Below are positions 51,209 to 59,712 of a stretch of DNA of 64,000 nucleotides, in pieces. Made by a program: the position numbers and the translations under genes. Location: NCBI GenBank assembly GCA_031553495.1, contig JAVBLN010000039.1:1-64000 (forward strand), read 5' to 3'. This DNA comes from Pinibacter sp031553495 (GTDB taxonomy: Bacteria > Bacteroidota > Bacteroidia > Chitinophagales > Chitinophagaceae). The notes under the pieces were generated by a model, which saw only the letters and a list, made by a program, of their open reading frames with translations, made no database searches and was not told the DNA's origin. Positions within the stretch are counted from its first letter, which is position 1, and the number at the start of each line of letters is the position of its first letter.

Positions 51209-51922
51209 TTATTCCGGTTGCAAGCCCAGCAAAGTTTCCAGGTTAGATTTATAATTGTCGCTTAATGGAATTTCGTGTTGTGCAACTACCACTAACCCCC
51301 GCTTAATGGTAGAAATTTTTGGAAGAGATACTATATATGATTTATGAATACGGGCAAACTGGTGAGCCGGTAATTTTTCTTCCATAGCTTTCATGCTCAT
51401 GCGGGTAAGCACCGGTTTTGAATTGGCCAAGTGAATGCGAATGTAATCTTTCATTGCTTCCACAAAAACGATGTCATCATTATTAATTCGAACCTGGTTG
51501 TATTCCACATTCACAAAAAAGTAATCGCGTTGTATAGTATGATTTGAATGTAATTGTTTTTGCTGAAGCTGGAAAAGATCATAAGCCTTATTGCATGCTT
51601 TTAAAAATCTTTCGAATGACACAGGCTTTACAAGATAATCAACTACATCAAGGTTGAAACCTTCAACTGCATAATTTTCATAAGCAGTGATCATAATAGT
51701 AAGTGGCTTTACAGATAAACTTTTCAGTAATTGAAAACCGGTAACTCCCGCCATTTGAATATCGAGAAACATAAGATCTACTTTTTCATGTTTCAGTGCA
51801 TCCATAGCTTCCATAGCGTTTTTACAGCGTTTTACCAATTTTAGAAAAGGTATTTGCTTAATATTATCTTCCAATAGATCGAGAGCAAGCTTTTCGTCGT
51901 CTACAGCAATACAGTGCATCAT
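51209..51922 (-). CDS. LytTR-family response regulator
   Basis: The 237-residue protein has a receiver domain (about 1-120) with acidic residues near 8-10 (AVDDEK), phospho-acceptor D54 in LMFLDIQMAG, and K in YLVKPVSFERF near 103. A LytTR DNA-binding domain follows (about 140-237), with FVEAMKDYIRIHL and FARIHKSYIVSLPKI. Its start overlaps the stop of the kinase gene by 4 bp, so the two form a coupled LytS-LytR-type pair. Targets unknown. Confidence 0.93.
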   Translation of the reverse strand: MMHCIAVDDEKLALDLLEDNIKQIPFLKLVKRCKNAMEAMDALKHEKVDLMFLDIQMAGVTGFQLLKSLSVKPLTIMITAYENYAVEGFNLDVVDYLVKPVSFERFLKACNKAYDLFQLQQKQLHSNHTIQRDYFFVNVEYNQVRINNDDIVFVEAMKDYIRIHLANSKPVLTRMSMKAMEEKLPAHQFARIHKSYIVSLPKISTIKRGLVVVAQHEIPLSDNYKSNLETLLGLQPE

Positions 51923-52980
51923 TTAAATTGAAATATTAGGTTAATGTAAAACCAGTTGTCATTTGTATGAATGGTGAGTTTATATTTATCACCATACAAC
52001 AGATTCAACCTTCTTTGAACATTGATAAGACCAATTCCGGAGTGCTTATCGCTGCATTCTTTGTTTGCTAAATTGAATTTATTTTTTACATCGAAGCGCA
52101 ACTCTCCGTTTTGCTCCATCATTTTTATGTGTATTTCAGGATTTTCAATAAAGCCGATACCATGCTTAAAAGCGTTTTCAACAAAGGGTATCAATAGCAT
52201 GGGTTCTATAGAATAGCTTTCGAAATTTCCATAACTCTCGAAATCAATTAATACGTTATCAGCAAATCGAAGCTGTTGCAGATCTATATAGCTTTGAAGG
52301 TAGTCCTTCTCCTTTGCCAAACTTACTTTATCCTCGTCGGATTCATATAACATATAACGCAAAAGATGTGATAGTTTTATTAAAGTTGGCTCCAGTTGTT
52401 CCGATCTTGTTCTTGCAAGCGATACCGTGTTGTTCAACACATTGAACATAAAATGCGGACTAACCTGCGACCGCAAAAAGGAAAGTTCCGTTTTTAAATG
52501 CTCGGTTTCTTTTTCTTTTTGTACCCTTTCATTGTGCATATTATCAATTACAAACCTATATGTGGTACTTATGGCAAGTATGAAAAGTGTAGGAAATACT
52601 GATATTATAAATGGAATGCGCCAGGGAATGCTTCTTACATGTTCATAACGGTTAACCAGCAGCATTGCCAGCATTACAAACAGGAAAATACCAAAAAGGC
52701 TGAGTATATACCACAGCACTTTTTTCTTTTGCATCAATTTCGGAATAAGTATATAAGCGTTAAGGTAAAAAACAGCCACCAGCAATAAACGAAAAACCAT
52801 TTGAACGCTTTGTGGTGGCGGAGTGTGCCGCATTTGCTCAGGTGTCTCATTTACATTGGGCCGCAGAAAAAAAGGTACTGAGAAAATCAATACCCAGGCT
52901 GCCACATGAAACAATACAGCGAAAAAAGGCTGCTGATACCATTTAAGCTGTTCTTTGTTTTTATCACTGATTGTAAGCAT
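51919..52980 (-). CDS. LytS-like sensor histidine kinase
   Basis: The 353-residue protein has four membrane segments in the first 165 residues (LFHVAAWVLIFSVPFFL, VFRLLLVAVFYLNAYIL, YILSLFGIFLFVMLAMLL, FIISVFPTLFILAIST). The His_kinase domain of the LytS type follows, with the phospho-acceptor in RSQVSPHFMFNVLNNTVS near 180, and a short HATPase domain (VENAFKHGIGF near 275, HSGIGLINVQRRL near 325). No extracellular sensor domain. It is translationally coupled to the LytTR regulator. Confidence 0.92.
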   Translation of the reverse strand: MLTISDKNKEQLKWYQQPFFAVLFHVAAWVLIFSVPFFLRPNVNETPEQMRHTPPPQSVQMVFRLLLVAVFYLNAYILIPKLMQKKKVLWYILSLFGIFLFVMLAMLLVNRYEHVRSIPWRIPFIISVFPTLFILAISTTYRFVIDNMHNERVQKEKETEHLKTELSFLRSQVSPHFMFNVLNNTVSLARTRSEQLEPTLIKLSHLLRYMLYESDEDKVSLAKEKDYLQSYIDLQQLRFADNVLIDFESYGNFESYSIEPMLLIPFVENAFKHGIGFIENPEIHIKMMEQNGELRFDVKNKFNLANKECSDKHSGIGLINVQRRLNLLYGDKYKLTIHTNDNWFYINLIFQFK

Positions 52981-53066
52981 GTGGTTGTAAACTCAATTTT
53001 GTAAATGTAAGTTGAAGCTTCAATTGTGCGTGATTGTTTACTCCCGGCCAAAAACTTAATGAAAGG

Positions 53067-53711
53067 TTAAATATTATCTAACACCCATGTAAGCATCAGC
53101 GGCCTGAAGAGTTTTCCATGCACATTAAGTGGTATCCCACCTGCTTTTTCGAAAGTGAATGGCAGTGTAATAGTATTAGTTGACATTATAGAAATAGCAC
53201 CATTCAGTTTAATGTCATCTTTGAAATCAACTTCACCGTTTCCATACCATTTAAAAATCGATTCTTTCGCACTCCAAAGCATGGCGGTAAGCTGCAAATG
53301 TATATTAGGCAAATATGACCAGTTATCCAGTGTAGCCTGTTCGTATACATTAAGAAACTTAGATGAAATGCGCAACAGTCGCGGCGTTACAAGCTCTATA
53401 TCTATACCCGCTCTTTTGGTGGAACTTACAATGGCCGCCGCAAAATTGCCGGAATGCGATATGGAAAAATGAAATTTCTCGTTAGGTAAAAAAGGTTTTC
53501 TTGTATCGGCTATTTCAATTTGCTCCAAAGGAAACTCCGGGAACAGCATGGGTAACAAATACCGGCCTGCAAGGTGCTGCAAGCGCTTATAAGGATGGGA
53601 TACATCTTTTTTGATGGGTACCTTTTCCACAAAAAAAGATTCAGGCTCTTCAATGCGCCAAATACCAAGCTTAGTATTTTCGTCTATAATTTGTTGATAA
53701 AAAAGAGGCAT
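53067..53711 (-). CDS. 4-prime-phosphopantetheinyl transferase superfamily protein
   Basis: The 214-residue protein shows the Sfp-type motifs: FHFSISHSGNFAAAIVSS near 80, AGIDIELVTPR near 103 (magnesium-binding D and E) and AMLWSAKESIFKWYG near 143-157. These enzymes move phosphopantetheine from CoA to carrier proteins. The size and single-domain Sfp-like arrangement suggest modification of acyl or peptidyl carrier proteins. No polyketide or peptide synthase gene is in the window. Divergent from dcd. Confidence 0.9.
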   Translation of the reverse strand: MPLFYQQIIDENTKLGIWRIEEPESFFVEKVPIKKDVSHPYKRLQHLAGRYLLPMLFPEFPLEQIEIADTRKPFLPNEKFHFSISHSGNFAAAIVSSTKRAGIDIELVTPRLLRISSKFLNVYEQATLDNWSYLPNIHLQLTAMLWSAKESIFKWYGNGEVDFKDDIKLNGAISIMSTNTITLPFTFEKAGGIPLNVHGKLFRPLMLTWVLDNI

Positions 53712-53774
53712 AATTTAAAAAATGACGGTTATTTTGCCATACACAAATTGACAATAAAAAACTGATATTGAAAA

Positions 53775-54311
53775 ATGATACTATCCGATACCAGGATACT
53801 GGAAGAAATAGAGAGCGGTACTATTAAAATTGAACCATACGATCGCAGTTGCCTGGGAAGCAATTCCTATGATGTACACCTGGGCAAATGGCTGGCAAAA
53901 TACAAAGATGAAGTTCTGGATGCACGCAAGCATAACCAGATAGAATATTTTGAAATTCCTGATGAGGGCTTTGTGCTGCAACCGCATGTATTTTACCTGG
54001 GCGTAACCGACGAATACACTGAAACTCACGCACATGTGCCATTTTTAGAAGGCAAATCGTCCACAGGCCGGCTTGGTATTGATATACACGCCACAGCAGG
54101 AAAAGGTGATGTTGGATTTTGCGGCAACTGGACATTAGAGATTTCTGTAAAACAACCCGTCCGTATTTATAAAGGAATGCCAATAGGCCAACTAATATAT
54201 TTTCCGGTGGAAGGCGAAATTGAGGTAAAATACAATCAAAAGAAAAACGCCAAATACAGCGGCCAGCCCAATAAACCTATTGAAAGTATGATGTGGAAGA
54301 ATGTGTTTTAG
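53775..54311 (+). CDS. dcd: dCTP deaminase
   Basis: Dcd converts dCTP to dUTP for thymidylate synthesis. The 178-residue trimeric-dUTPase-fold protein has SCLGSNSYDVHLG near residue 26, the active-site block LEGKSSTGRLGIDIHATAG near 100-115, and GNWTLEISV near 125 with the catalytic glutamate. YNQKKNAKYSGQP near the end is typical. Full length. An R copy with flanking heptads starts about 30 bp after the stop. Confidence 0.95.
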   Translation: MILSDTRILEEIESGTIKIEPYDRSCLGSNSYDVHLGKWLAKYKDEVLDARKHNQIEYFEIPDEGFVLQPHVFYLGVTDEYTETHAHVPFLEGKSSTGRLGIDIHATAGKGDVGFCGNWTLEISVKQPVRIYKGMPIGQLIYFPVEGEIEVKYNQKKNAKYSGQPNKPIESMMWKNVF

Positions 54312-54342
54312 GCGAGGTCAGAAGAAGGTGAGCATCACTCTC

Positions 54343-54377
54343 ACTCACCACTCAAAACTCAAAACTCATAACTTTTA
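54343..54377. repeat. Heptad array attached to R
   Basis: ACTCACC, ACTCAAA, ACTCAAA, ACTCATA, ACTTTTA, leading directly into R copy 27. Confidence 0.85.
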
Positions 54378-54450
54378 TGTAACCGGCGGTAGTGCTACTA
54401 TTAAGCATCGTTGTGTCACTCACTTGTACTGTAGTAGTTCTATTCGGCGA
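54374..54450 (+). repeat. Interspersed repeat R, copy 27
   Basis: AACCGGCGGTAGTGCTACTA, TTAAGC, ATCGTTGTGTCACTCACTTG, TGTAGTAGTTCTATTCGGCG. Confidence 0.9.
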
Positions 54451-54485
54451 GCTGGCAGTGGGCAGTAGGCGGTTGGCAGTAGAGA
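54451..54485. repeat. Heptad array on the right of R
   Basis: GCTGGCA, GTGGGCA, GTAGGCG, GTTGGCA, GTAGAGA. The inverse of this array stands on the equivalent side of copies 9 and 26. The rest of the 464-bp gap to 54775 has no recognised feature. Confidence 0.85.
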
Positions 54486-54775
54486 AGCGTATTAAACAGG
54501 AATGGTTGGGCGTTGCCGTTGTTGCGTGTGTAGGGTGGCCATCGTGCGAAGGCACACCAACAACCAATGAAAATTCTATTGTTGCCAATAAAAGAAAAAA
54601 AAGCAATTTGCCGGTAAGGCACAAGCTTGGCTATACACTTGGCTCAGCTACTATGCTTGCGCCAGGTGCGTGATAATCAACTAAAAAACTGTCTACTTTT
54701 TCAGGACGTGACAGAGTGTCTTTGTTTCATCTTTATTTAATTATCTATAGCATTCTCAACTCTCCATCAGGCTTC

Positions 54776-55120
54776 TCATTCATTATACTTATAGCCTACC
54801 CCTCGCACTGAGTGGAAATATTTTGGCTTACGGCTGTCTTCTTCAAAGTATTTACGAAAATTCAAAATAAAATTATCTATAGTACGCGTGGTAGGATAAA
54901 CACTATATCCCCACACTGCTTGAAGGATCTTTTCGCGAGGCACCACTTCATTTTTATTTTCAATAAGCAGCTTCAGCAACATTGTTTCTTTCTTACTTAG
55001 CTGTACTACTTCGCCCGTTTTAGTGGTAGCTTCCTGTGCTTTAAAATCAATAGAACTGTTTCCAAAGCTATATGTATCGCCCACCGTATCTTTATCCTGC
55101 AGTTTTTTATTTTTTTTCAA
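54776..55120 (-). CDS. Winged-helix effector half of a split OmpR-type regulator
   Basis: This frame encodes the OmpR/PhoB-type DNA-binding domain: VVQLSKKETMLLKLLIENKN near residue 40, PREKILQAVWGYSVYPTTRT and the closing FHSVRGVGYKYNE. It continues the receiver at 55107-55478, but in another frame. The join lies in an A8 run (minus strand GAAAAAAAATAAAAAACTG); one A fewer would fuse the two as ...EKNKKLQDKD. The only start inside the frame is a TTG at 55120, overlapping the receiver gene by 14 bp. Either a sequencing or assembly error, a recent inactivating mutation, or a phase-variable or slippery site. A heptad-free gap follows. Confidence 0.78.
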   Translation of the reverse strand: MKKNKKLQDKDTVGDTYSFGNSSIDFKAQEATTKTGEVVQLSKKETMLLKLLIENKNEVVPREKILQAVWGYSVYPTTRTIDNFILNFRKYFEEDSRKPKYFHSVRGVGYKYNE

Positions 55121-55478
55121 TCAGTTTGTTCACACGCAATAACAACTCCTCAAGATTGAAAGGTTTTGTAAGATAATCATCCGCTCCTTTTTTTAATCCA
55201 AGCACCCTGTCCGCACTATTATTTTTTGCACTTAAAATCAGCACAGGCGTCTCGTTGCTTTTCACACGCATTGTTTCCAGCACAGAAATTCCGTCAAGTT
55301 CCGGCAACATTACATCCAAAATAACCAGGTCAAAGTATTCGCCGTGCAAGGCACGCAGAGCGGTATTGCCATCAAAAGCAGAGGTCACTTCATATCCTTC
55401 CAGCTCCAGGTTTAACTTCAATGATTCGTGAAGATTTTCTTCATCTTCTACCAGTAAAATTGATTTTTTTGTTTTCAT
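55107..55478 (-). CDS. Receiver half of a split OmpR-type regulator
   Basis: The 123-residue frame is a complete receiver domain: acidic cluster E11-D12-E13 (LLVEDEEN), phospho-acceptor D55 (VILDVML), and lysine in DYLTKPFNLEELLLRV near 105. It ends at a TAA immediately after an A8 run, just where the linker to the winged-helix domain should be. Its start overlaps the kinase stop by 4 bp. As written it would be a stand-alone receiver; with one base removed it becomes a normal regulator of about 235 residues. Confidence 0.85.
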   Translation of the reverse strand: MKTKKSILLVEDEENLHESLKLNLELEGYEVTSAFDGNTALRALHGEYFDLVILDVMLPELDGISVLETMRVKSNETPVLILSAKNNSADRVLGLKKGADDYLTKPFNLEELLLRVNKLIEKK

Positions 55479-56458
55479 ATATGAAACTGAATGCTAAAAT
55501 TTGTACCTGTTGGTACGTTATCGGTCACTAAAATTTTCGCATTATGCGCTACAGCAATTTTTTTACAAAGATATAGCCCAAGCCCCGTACCTTTTGTGCT
55601 ACGAACAGCCTCATCACCAATTCTGTAAAACCTGTCAAAAATCTTTGGTTTCTCATTATCGGCAATCCCAATTCCATTATCCGCAACATTCAAAGCAACA
55701 ATATTTTTTTTATGATAAAGCGAAAAATATATTTTGCCTTCCCTGTTTGTGTATTTTACAGCGTTATCCAATAAATTGTTGATGAGTATCTGCAACAATA
55801 ATGGATCGCCTGCTATAGAAATATCCTTTGCTATATCTATAAACCATTCCTTAACGGGAAACCGCGTTCTAAAACTTTCCGCACATTTTTGCGCCAGCCC
55901 GGAGAAATCAATTTCTTCTTTCGTACTCCTGAAAGCGCTTTCCTCCATTTGTGCAGAAACCAGAATATTACTTGCAAGTGTATCAAGCCTGTTAATTTCC
56001 TGCAACGTCATTGTGGTGATCTTTTGTTGCTTTTCTTCCGGCAGCTTATGTTTTTGTATTGTTTCAAGATTGAGTTTTGCAATAGCAATAGGCGTTTTCA
56101 ATTCATGTGTTACGGCCATCATAAAATTGTGCTGTTGCTTGGCAAACTTTATTTCTTTTCGCATTGCCCTGTGCACAAAAAATGCTCCTACAAGAATTAG
56201 TGAAAAAAACACAACCCCCTCGCCAATATATTTAGCGGAAGTTCTACGTTTTTCTTTTTCAATTTCTTCTATTTTATTAAGATAAGCGGGGTCATCAGCC
56301 TTCTGTTCAAGCAGTTTATAATTCGTCATTTGGTTGCTCTGCTGCATTAGAGATATAAACCACCAAACCAGCGCCGCCACTATATATATAAGCAGCAAAT
56401 AAAACAGGAATGAAGCAAATCCCGGTTTGTGTTTTTTTGAAATAAGTTTTTTGAACAT
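55475..56458 (-). CDS. Sensor histidine kinase (HisKA type)
   Basis: The 327-residue membrane kinase has two transmembrane segments (FASFLFYLLLIYIVAALVWW near 15-35, and GVVFFSLILVGAFFV near 85-100) with a short periplasmic loop. HisKA follows with phospho-acceptor in MAVTHELKTPIAIAKL near 127, then the HATPase motifs INNLLDNAVKYTN, VADNGIGIAD and TKGTGLGLYLC. The ATG at 56458 is preferred; the upstream frame to 56551 translates R repeat text. It is coupled by a 4-bp overlap to the split regulator. Confidence 0.92.
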   Translation of the reverse strand: MFKKLISKKHKPGFASFLFYLLLIYIVAALVWWFISLMQQSNQMTNYKLLEQKADDPAYLNKIEEIEKEKRRTSAKYIGEGVVFFSLILVGAFFVHRAMRKEIKFAKQQHNFMMAVTHELKTPIAIAKLNLETIQKHKLPEEKQQKITTMTLQEINRLDTLASNILVSAQMEESAFRSTKEEIDFSGLAQKCAESFRTRFPVKEWFIDIAKDISIAGDPLLLQILINNLLDNAVKYTNREGKIYFSLYHKKNIVALNVADNGIGIADNEKPKIFDRFYRIGDEAVRSTKGTGLGLYLCKKIAVAHNAKILVTDNVPTGTNFSIQFHI

Positions 56459-56526
56459 TATGCAATAGTAATTTTTTATCCCGTATAATTCCTCCGGCTG
56501 TATTACATTTTCGGAGTGCACACATC

Positions 56527-56607
56527 GCTCAATAGAATTACTACAGTACAAGAGTGCGACGCAAGCAAAGCTTAATAGTAGCTATAATGCCCGGCCCATA
56601 AAAAAAA
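56527..56607 (-). repeat. Interspersed repeat R, copy 28 (TTGCGTCGCA centre)
   Basis: Minus strand: ATGGGCCGGGCATTATAGCT, ACTATTAAGC, TTTGCTTGCGTCGCACTCTT, GTAGTAATTCTATTGAGC. Very close to copy 1. Confidence 0.85.
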
Positions 56608-56662
56608 TTGTGTGCACATTACGCCCATTTATTTTATTTAACTACCTCTCATGCGAGCTGTT

Positions 56663-56740
56663 ATTTTTTGTGCACCGGCGATAGTGCTACTATTAAACAT
56701 CGTTGTGTCACTCACTTGTGCTGTAGTAATTCTATTGAGC
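56663..56740 (+). repeat. Interspersed repeat R, copy 29
   Basis: TTGTGCACCGGCGATAGTGC, TACTATTAAAC, ATCGTTGTGTCACTCACTTG, GTAGTAATTCTATTGAGC. Inverted pair with copy 28 in the 342-bp gap upstream of the kinase. Confidence 0.88.
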
Positions 56741-56800
56741 AAAAAGAAGCCTGCACCTCTCATACACCCTATTAATCATTCATTATTAATTATTAATTGA

Positions 56801-58846
56801 TTAATTACCCCTCTTCATTTCATCTAGTTGTTTTTGCAATACAAACATTTCATCTCTCAATCTTGCGGCTTCCATAAAATCAAGATCCCGTGCGGCTTTT
56901 TCCATTTCTTTTTTCACCCTGCTTATAGCCTTTTCCATTTGCGGAATGGTTTTATACTGTTCCTGATCTTCAGCGGCAATGTTTACCAGGTCTTCGTCGG
57001 GTGCAATAGCGTAAGGATCCTTTACATTGTATCCCTTAATATCCAATACGGATGTTTGTGCAAAAACCTGCTCTTTACTTTTTTTAACCGTACGAGGAGT
57101 AATATTATTCGCAATGTTGTAAGCAATTTGTTTTTCGCGTCTGCGATTTGTTTCATCTATTGTGCGCTGCATACTGTCCGTCATGGTATCCGCATAGAAT
57201 ATAACAAGGCCATCCGCATTGCGGGCGGCTCGGCCCGCAGTTTGTGTAAGCGATTTTTCGTTACGCAAAAATCCTTCTTTATCCGCATCCAAAATGGCAA
57301 CCAGCGAAACTTCCGGCAGATCCAATCCTTCTCTTAATAAATTCACACCCACGAGCACGTCAATTTCTCCAAGCCGCAATTGTCTTAGTATTTCCACACG
57401 TTCAAGCGTATCCACTTCGCTGTGTATGTATTTCGATTTTATATTGATGCGATGCAGATATTTGTCCATTTCTTCGGCCATGCGCTTGGTGAGCGTGGTT
57501 ACCAACACGCGGTCGCCCTTTGTAACCCGCTTATCAATTTCTTCCAGCAGGTCATCTATTTGGTTTATGCTTGGTCTTACTTCAATTGGCGGATCGAGCA
57601 AGCCGGTTGGCCGTACTACCTGCTCTACAACCACACCACCGGTTTTTTCCAGTTCATAATCGCCCGGGGTGGCAGATACAAAAATGGTTTGATTGAGCAT
57701 TGATTCGAATTCATAAAAATTAAGCGGCCTGTTATCCAATGCCGAGGGCAACCGAAAACCATAATCTACCAACACCAATTTGCGGCTTCTGTCGCCGCCA
57801 TACATACCGCTTACCTGCGGCACAGTCTGGTGACTTTCATCCAGCACGCATAAAAAATCTTTCGGGAAATAATCCAGCAGGCAAAATGGCCTGGTGCCCG
57901 GCCGGCGACGATCAAAAAATCTTGAATAGTTTTCCACGCCGCTGCAATAACCCAGCTCCCGCATCATTTCCAGGTCATAATTAACGCGTTCGCTTAAGCG
58001 TTGCGCTTCTATAAATTTTCCGACAGATTTAAAATATTCCACCTGCAAAGCGGTTTCATCCTGAATTTCGTAAATGATCTGCTGCATCATGTCTTTTGGA
58101 GCAAGGTATAAATTGGCCGGAAAAATTGCTGCGTTATCAAGCTTTTCAATACGCTTACTGGTGTTTACATCAATGCTTTCTATTTCTTCAATATCATCTC
58201 CAAAAAATGTGATCCTGTAGCCATAATCGATATAGGGCAAATTGATATCGATAGTATCGCCTTTTACACGAAAACTGCCACGGCCAAACTCGCCCTGGCT
58301 GCGCATGTATAACGAGTTAACAAGCGCATGAAGAAAGCCCTGCCGGGAAATCGTCTGTCCTTTGTAAAGTCTTATAATACCGTTTTCAAACTCAGCGGGA
58401 TTACCAATACCATAAATACAACTTACAGAAGCCACTACAATAATATCGCGTCTTCCGCTCAGCAATTCGGCGGTGGCCTGGAGTCTTAGCTTATCCAACT
58501 CTTCATTAATCGACAGATCTTTTTCAATATAAGTATCGCTCACCGGCATGTAAGCTTCGGGCTGGTAATAATCGTAGTAAGAAACAAAATATCCCACCGC
58601 ATTCTCAGGAAAGAACTGCTTGAACTCGCCATAAAGCTGCGCCACCAGTGTTTTATTATGAGTGAGCACCAGCGTGGGTTTTTGCACATTTTGAATAACA
58701 TTGGCTATGGTAAATGTTTTACCCGAACCGGTTACGCCTAGTAAGGTTTGGAATCCTTCACCATTCATAAGGCCTTCTGTCAACTGGGCAATTGCACCCG
58801 GCTGATCACCCGATGGCTGGTATGGAGCATGTAATTTAAATGGCAT
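56801..58846 (-). CDS. uvrB: Excinuclease ABC subunit B
   Basis: UvrB verifies DNA damage with UvrA and positions UvrC. The 681-residue protein has Walker A GVTGSGKTFTIANV near 39, the beta-hairpin YYDYYQPEAYMP near 90, helicase motifs LDESHQTVPQ near 340 and AGRAARNADG near 540, and a C-terminal UVR motif (about 640-675, IPQMEKAISRVKKEMEKAAR) for UvrC contact. Full length, monocistronic. Confidence 0.96.
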   Translation of the reverse strand: MPFKLHAPYQPSGDQPGAIAQLTEGLMNGEGFQTLLGVTGSGKTFTIANVIQNVQKPTLVLTHNKTLVAQLYGEFKQFFPENAVGYFVSYYDYYQPEAYMPVSDTYIEKDLSINEELDKLRLQATAELLSGRRDIIVVASVSCIYGIGNPAEFENGIIRLYKGQTISRQGFLHALVNSLYMRSQGEFGRGSFRVKGDTIDINLPYIDYGYRITFFGDDIEEIESIDVNTSKRIEKLDNAAIFPANLYLAPKDMMQQIIYEIQDETALQVEYFKSVGKFIEAQRLSERVNYDLEMMRELGYCSGVENYSRFFDRRRPGTRPFCLLDYFPKDFLCVLDESHQTVPQVSGMYGGDRSRKLVLVDYGFRLPSALDNRPLNFYEFESMLNQTIFVSATPGDYELEKTGGVVVEQVVRPTGLLDPPIEVRPSINQIDDLLEEIDKRVTKGDRVLVTTLTKRMAEEMDKYLHRINIKSKYIHSEVDTLERVEILRQLRLGEIDVLVGVNLLREGLDLPEVSLVAILDADKEGFLRNEKSLTQTAGRAARNADGLVIFYADTMTDSMQRTIDETNRRREKQIAYNIANNITPRTVKKSKEQVFAQTSVLDIKGYNVKDPYAIAPDEDLVNIAAEDQEQYKTIPQMEKAISRVKKEMEKAARDLDFMEAARLRDEMFVLQKQLDEMKRGN

Positions 58847-58934
58847 GCTACGAAGTTATACTTGAAAATTGAATAAATTGAAAGTACGGTATGAATGAGT
58901 CACTGAAAACGATTGGAGATGAATGTTGAAAAAA

Positions 58935-59082
58935 TTGTTGAGATTACGAATATCCGCTTTGTGCGCGGGACTCCCTTCTCCTTTGGAGAAGGGCTGGGGA
59001 TAAGGCAGCTCAATAGCATTCCTGCCGTACAAGTGAGTGACACAACGATGCTTAATCAGGGCTCTGCCGCCGGTCCCTAAAT
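58935..59082 (-). repeat. R copy 30 plus GGAGAAG-hairpin arm
   Basis: The R core (59007-59082) reads AGGGACCGGCGGCAGAGCCC, TGATTAAGC, ATCGTTGTGTCACTCACTTG, GGCAGGAATGCTATTGAGC on the minus strand, a chimera of the GCCC and ATTAAGC modules. It continues into CTGCCTTATCCCCAGCCC, CTTCTCCAAAGGAGAAGGG and GCACAAAGCGGATATTCG. Confidence 0.9.
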
Positions 59083-59161
59083 AATAAATCCAAAATTGTA
59101 AACTGCGGTAATAATAAAGGCCAATCGCCTGTCACTTACCAGCGTTGACAGCTACTGACAT

Positions 59162-59620
59162 CTACTCTGTTTCAATCGATCTTTTAATATAGCTTGAGAA
59201 ATCAACAATAACACAGTTATATTCTTCGTTCAATAAGTGCGAGCTTAACAGGAAATCAGCTGTAGAACGGGTTGTGGCAATGGGTATATTCCATACACTT
59301 GCCAGGCGAAGCAGCGCTTTGATGTCGGGGTCATGTGGTTGCGCTTCCATAGGGTCCCAAAAAAAGATCAATACATCTATATTGCCTTCTGCAATGGCGG
59401 CGCCTATTTGCTGATCGCCGCCAAGCGGGCCACTCAGGAATTTGTTTACAGATTGGTCTAAAGCGTTCTCTATCATAGATCCGGTGGTGCCGGTACCGTA
59501 AAGTCTATGCTTAGCCAATATTGTTTTATTTTGAATAGCCCATTCTATAAGCTCCTTTTTCTTGTTGTCGTGCGCTACCAAAGCAATGCGTTTGCGAGCG
59601 TTCATTGTTCTAACTGGCAT
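59162..59620 (-). CDS. mgsA: Methylglyoxal synthase
   Basis: MgsA turns dihydroxyacetone phosphate into methylglyoxal and phosphate, bypassing lower glycolysis under phosphate stress. The 152-residue protein has RIALVAHDNKKKELIEWA near residue 11, the phosphate loop YGTGTTG near 41, SGPLGGDQQIGAAI near 63 with the catalytic aspartate, and FFWDPMEAQPHDPDIKALLR near 88. Full length. Confidence 0.95.
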   Translation of the reverse strand: MPVRTMNARKRIALVAHDNKKKELIEWAIQNKTILAKHRLYGTGTTGSMIENALDQSVNKFLSGPLGGDQQIGAAIAEGNIDVLIFFWDPMEAQPHDPDIKALLRLASVWNIPIATTRSTADFLLSSHLLNEEYNCVIVDFSSYIKRSIETE

Positions 59621-59712
59621 AGTGTAATTCGTTTATGCTTTTATGTTAAATATCACTTTTGTGCTTGCAAAGATACTGCTCGGCATAATGTTTGTTAAGA
59701 ATTTATTCCACA

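Noticed and set aside
54392..54673. 93-codon ORF after dcd
   Set aside because: It starts inside R copy 27 and continues through a heptad array; no similarity to a protein family.
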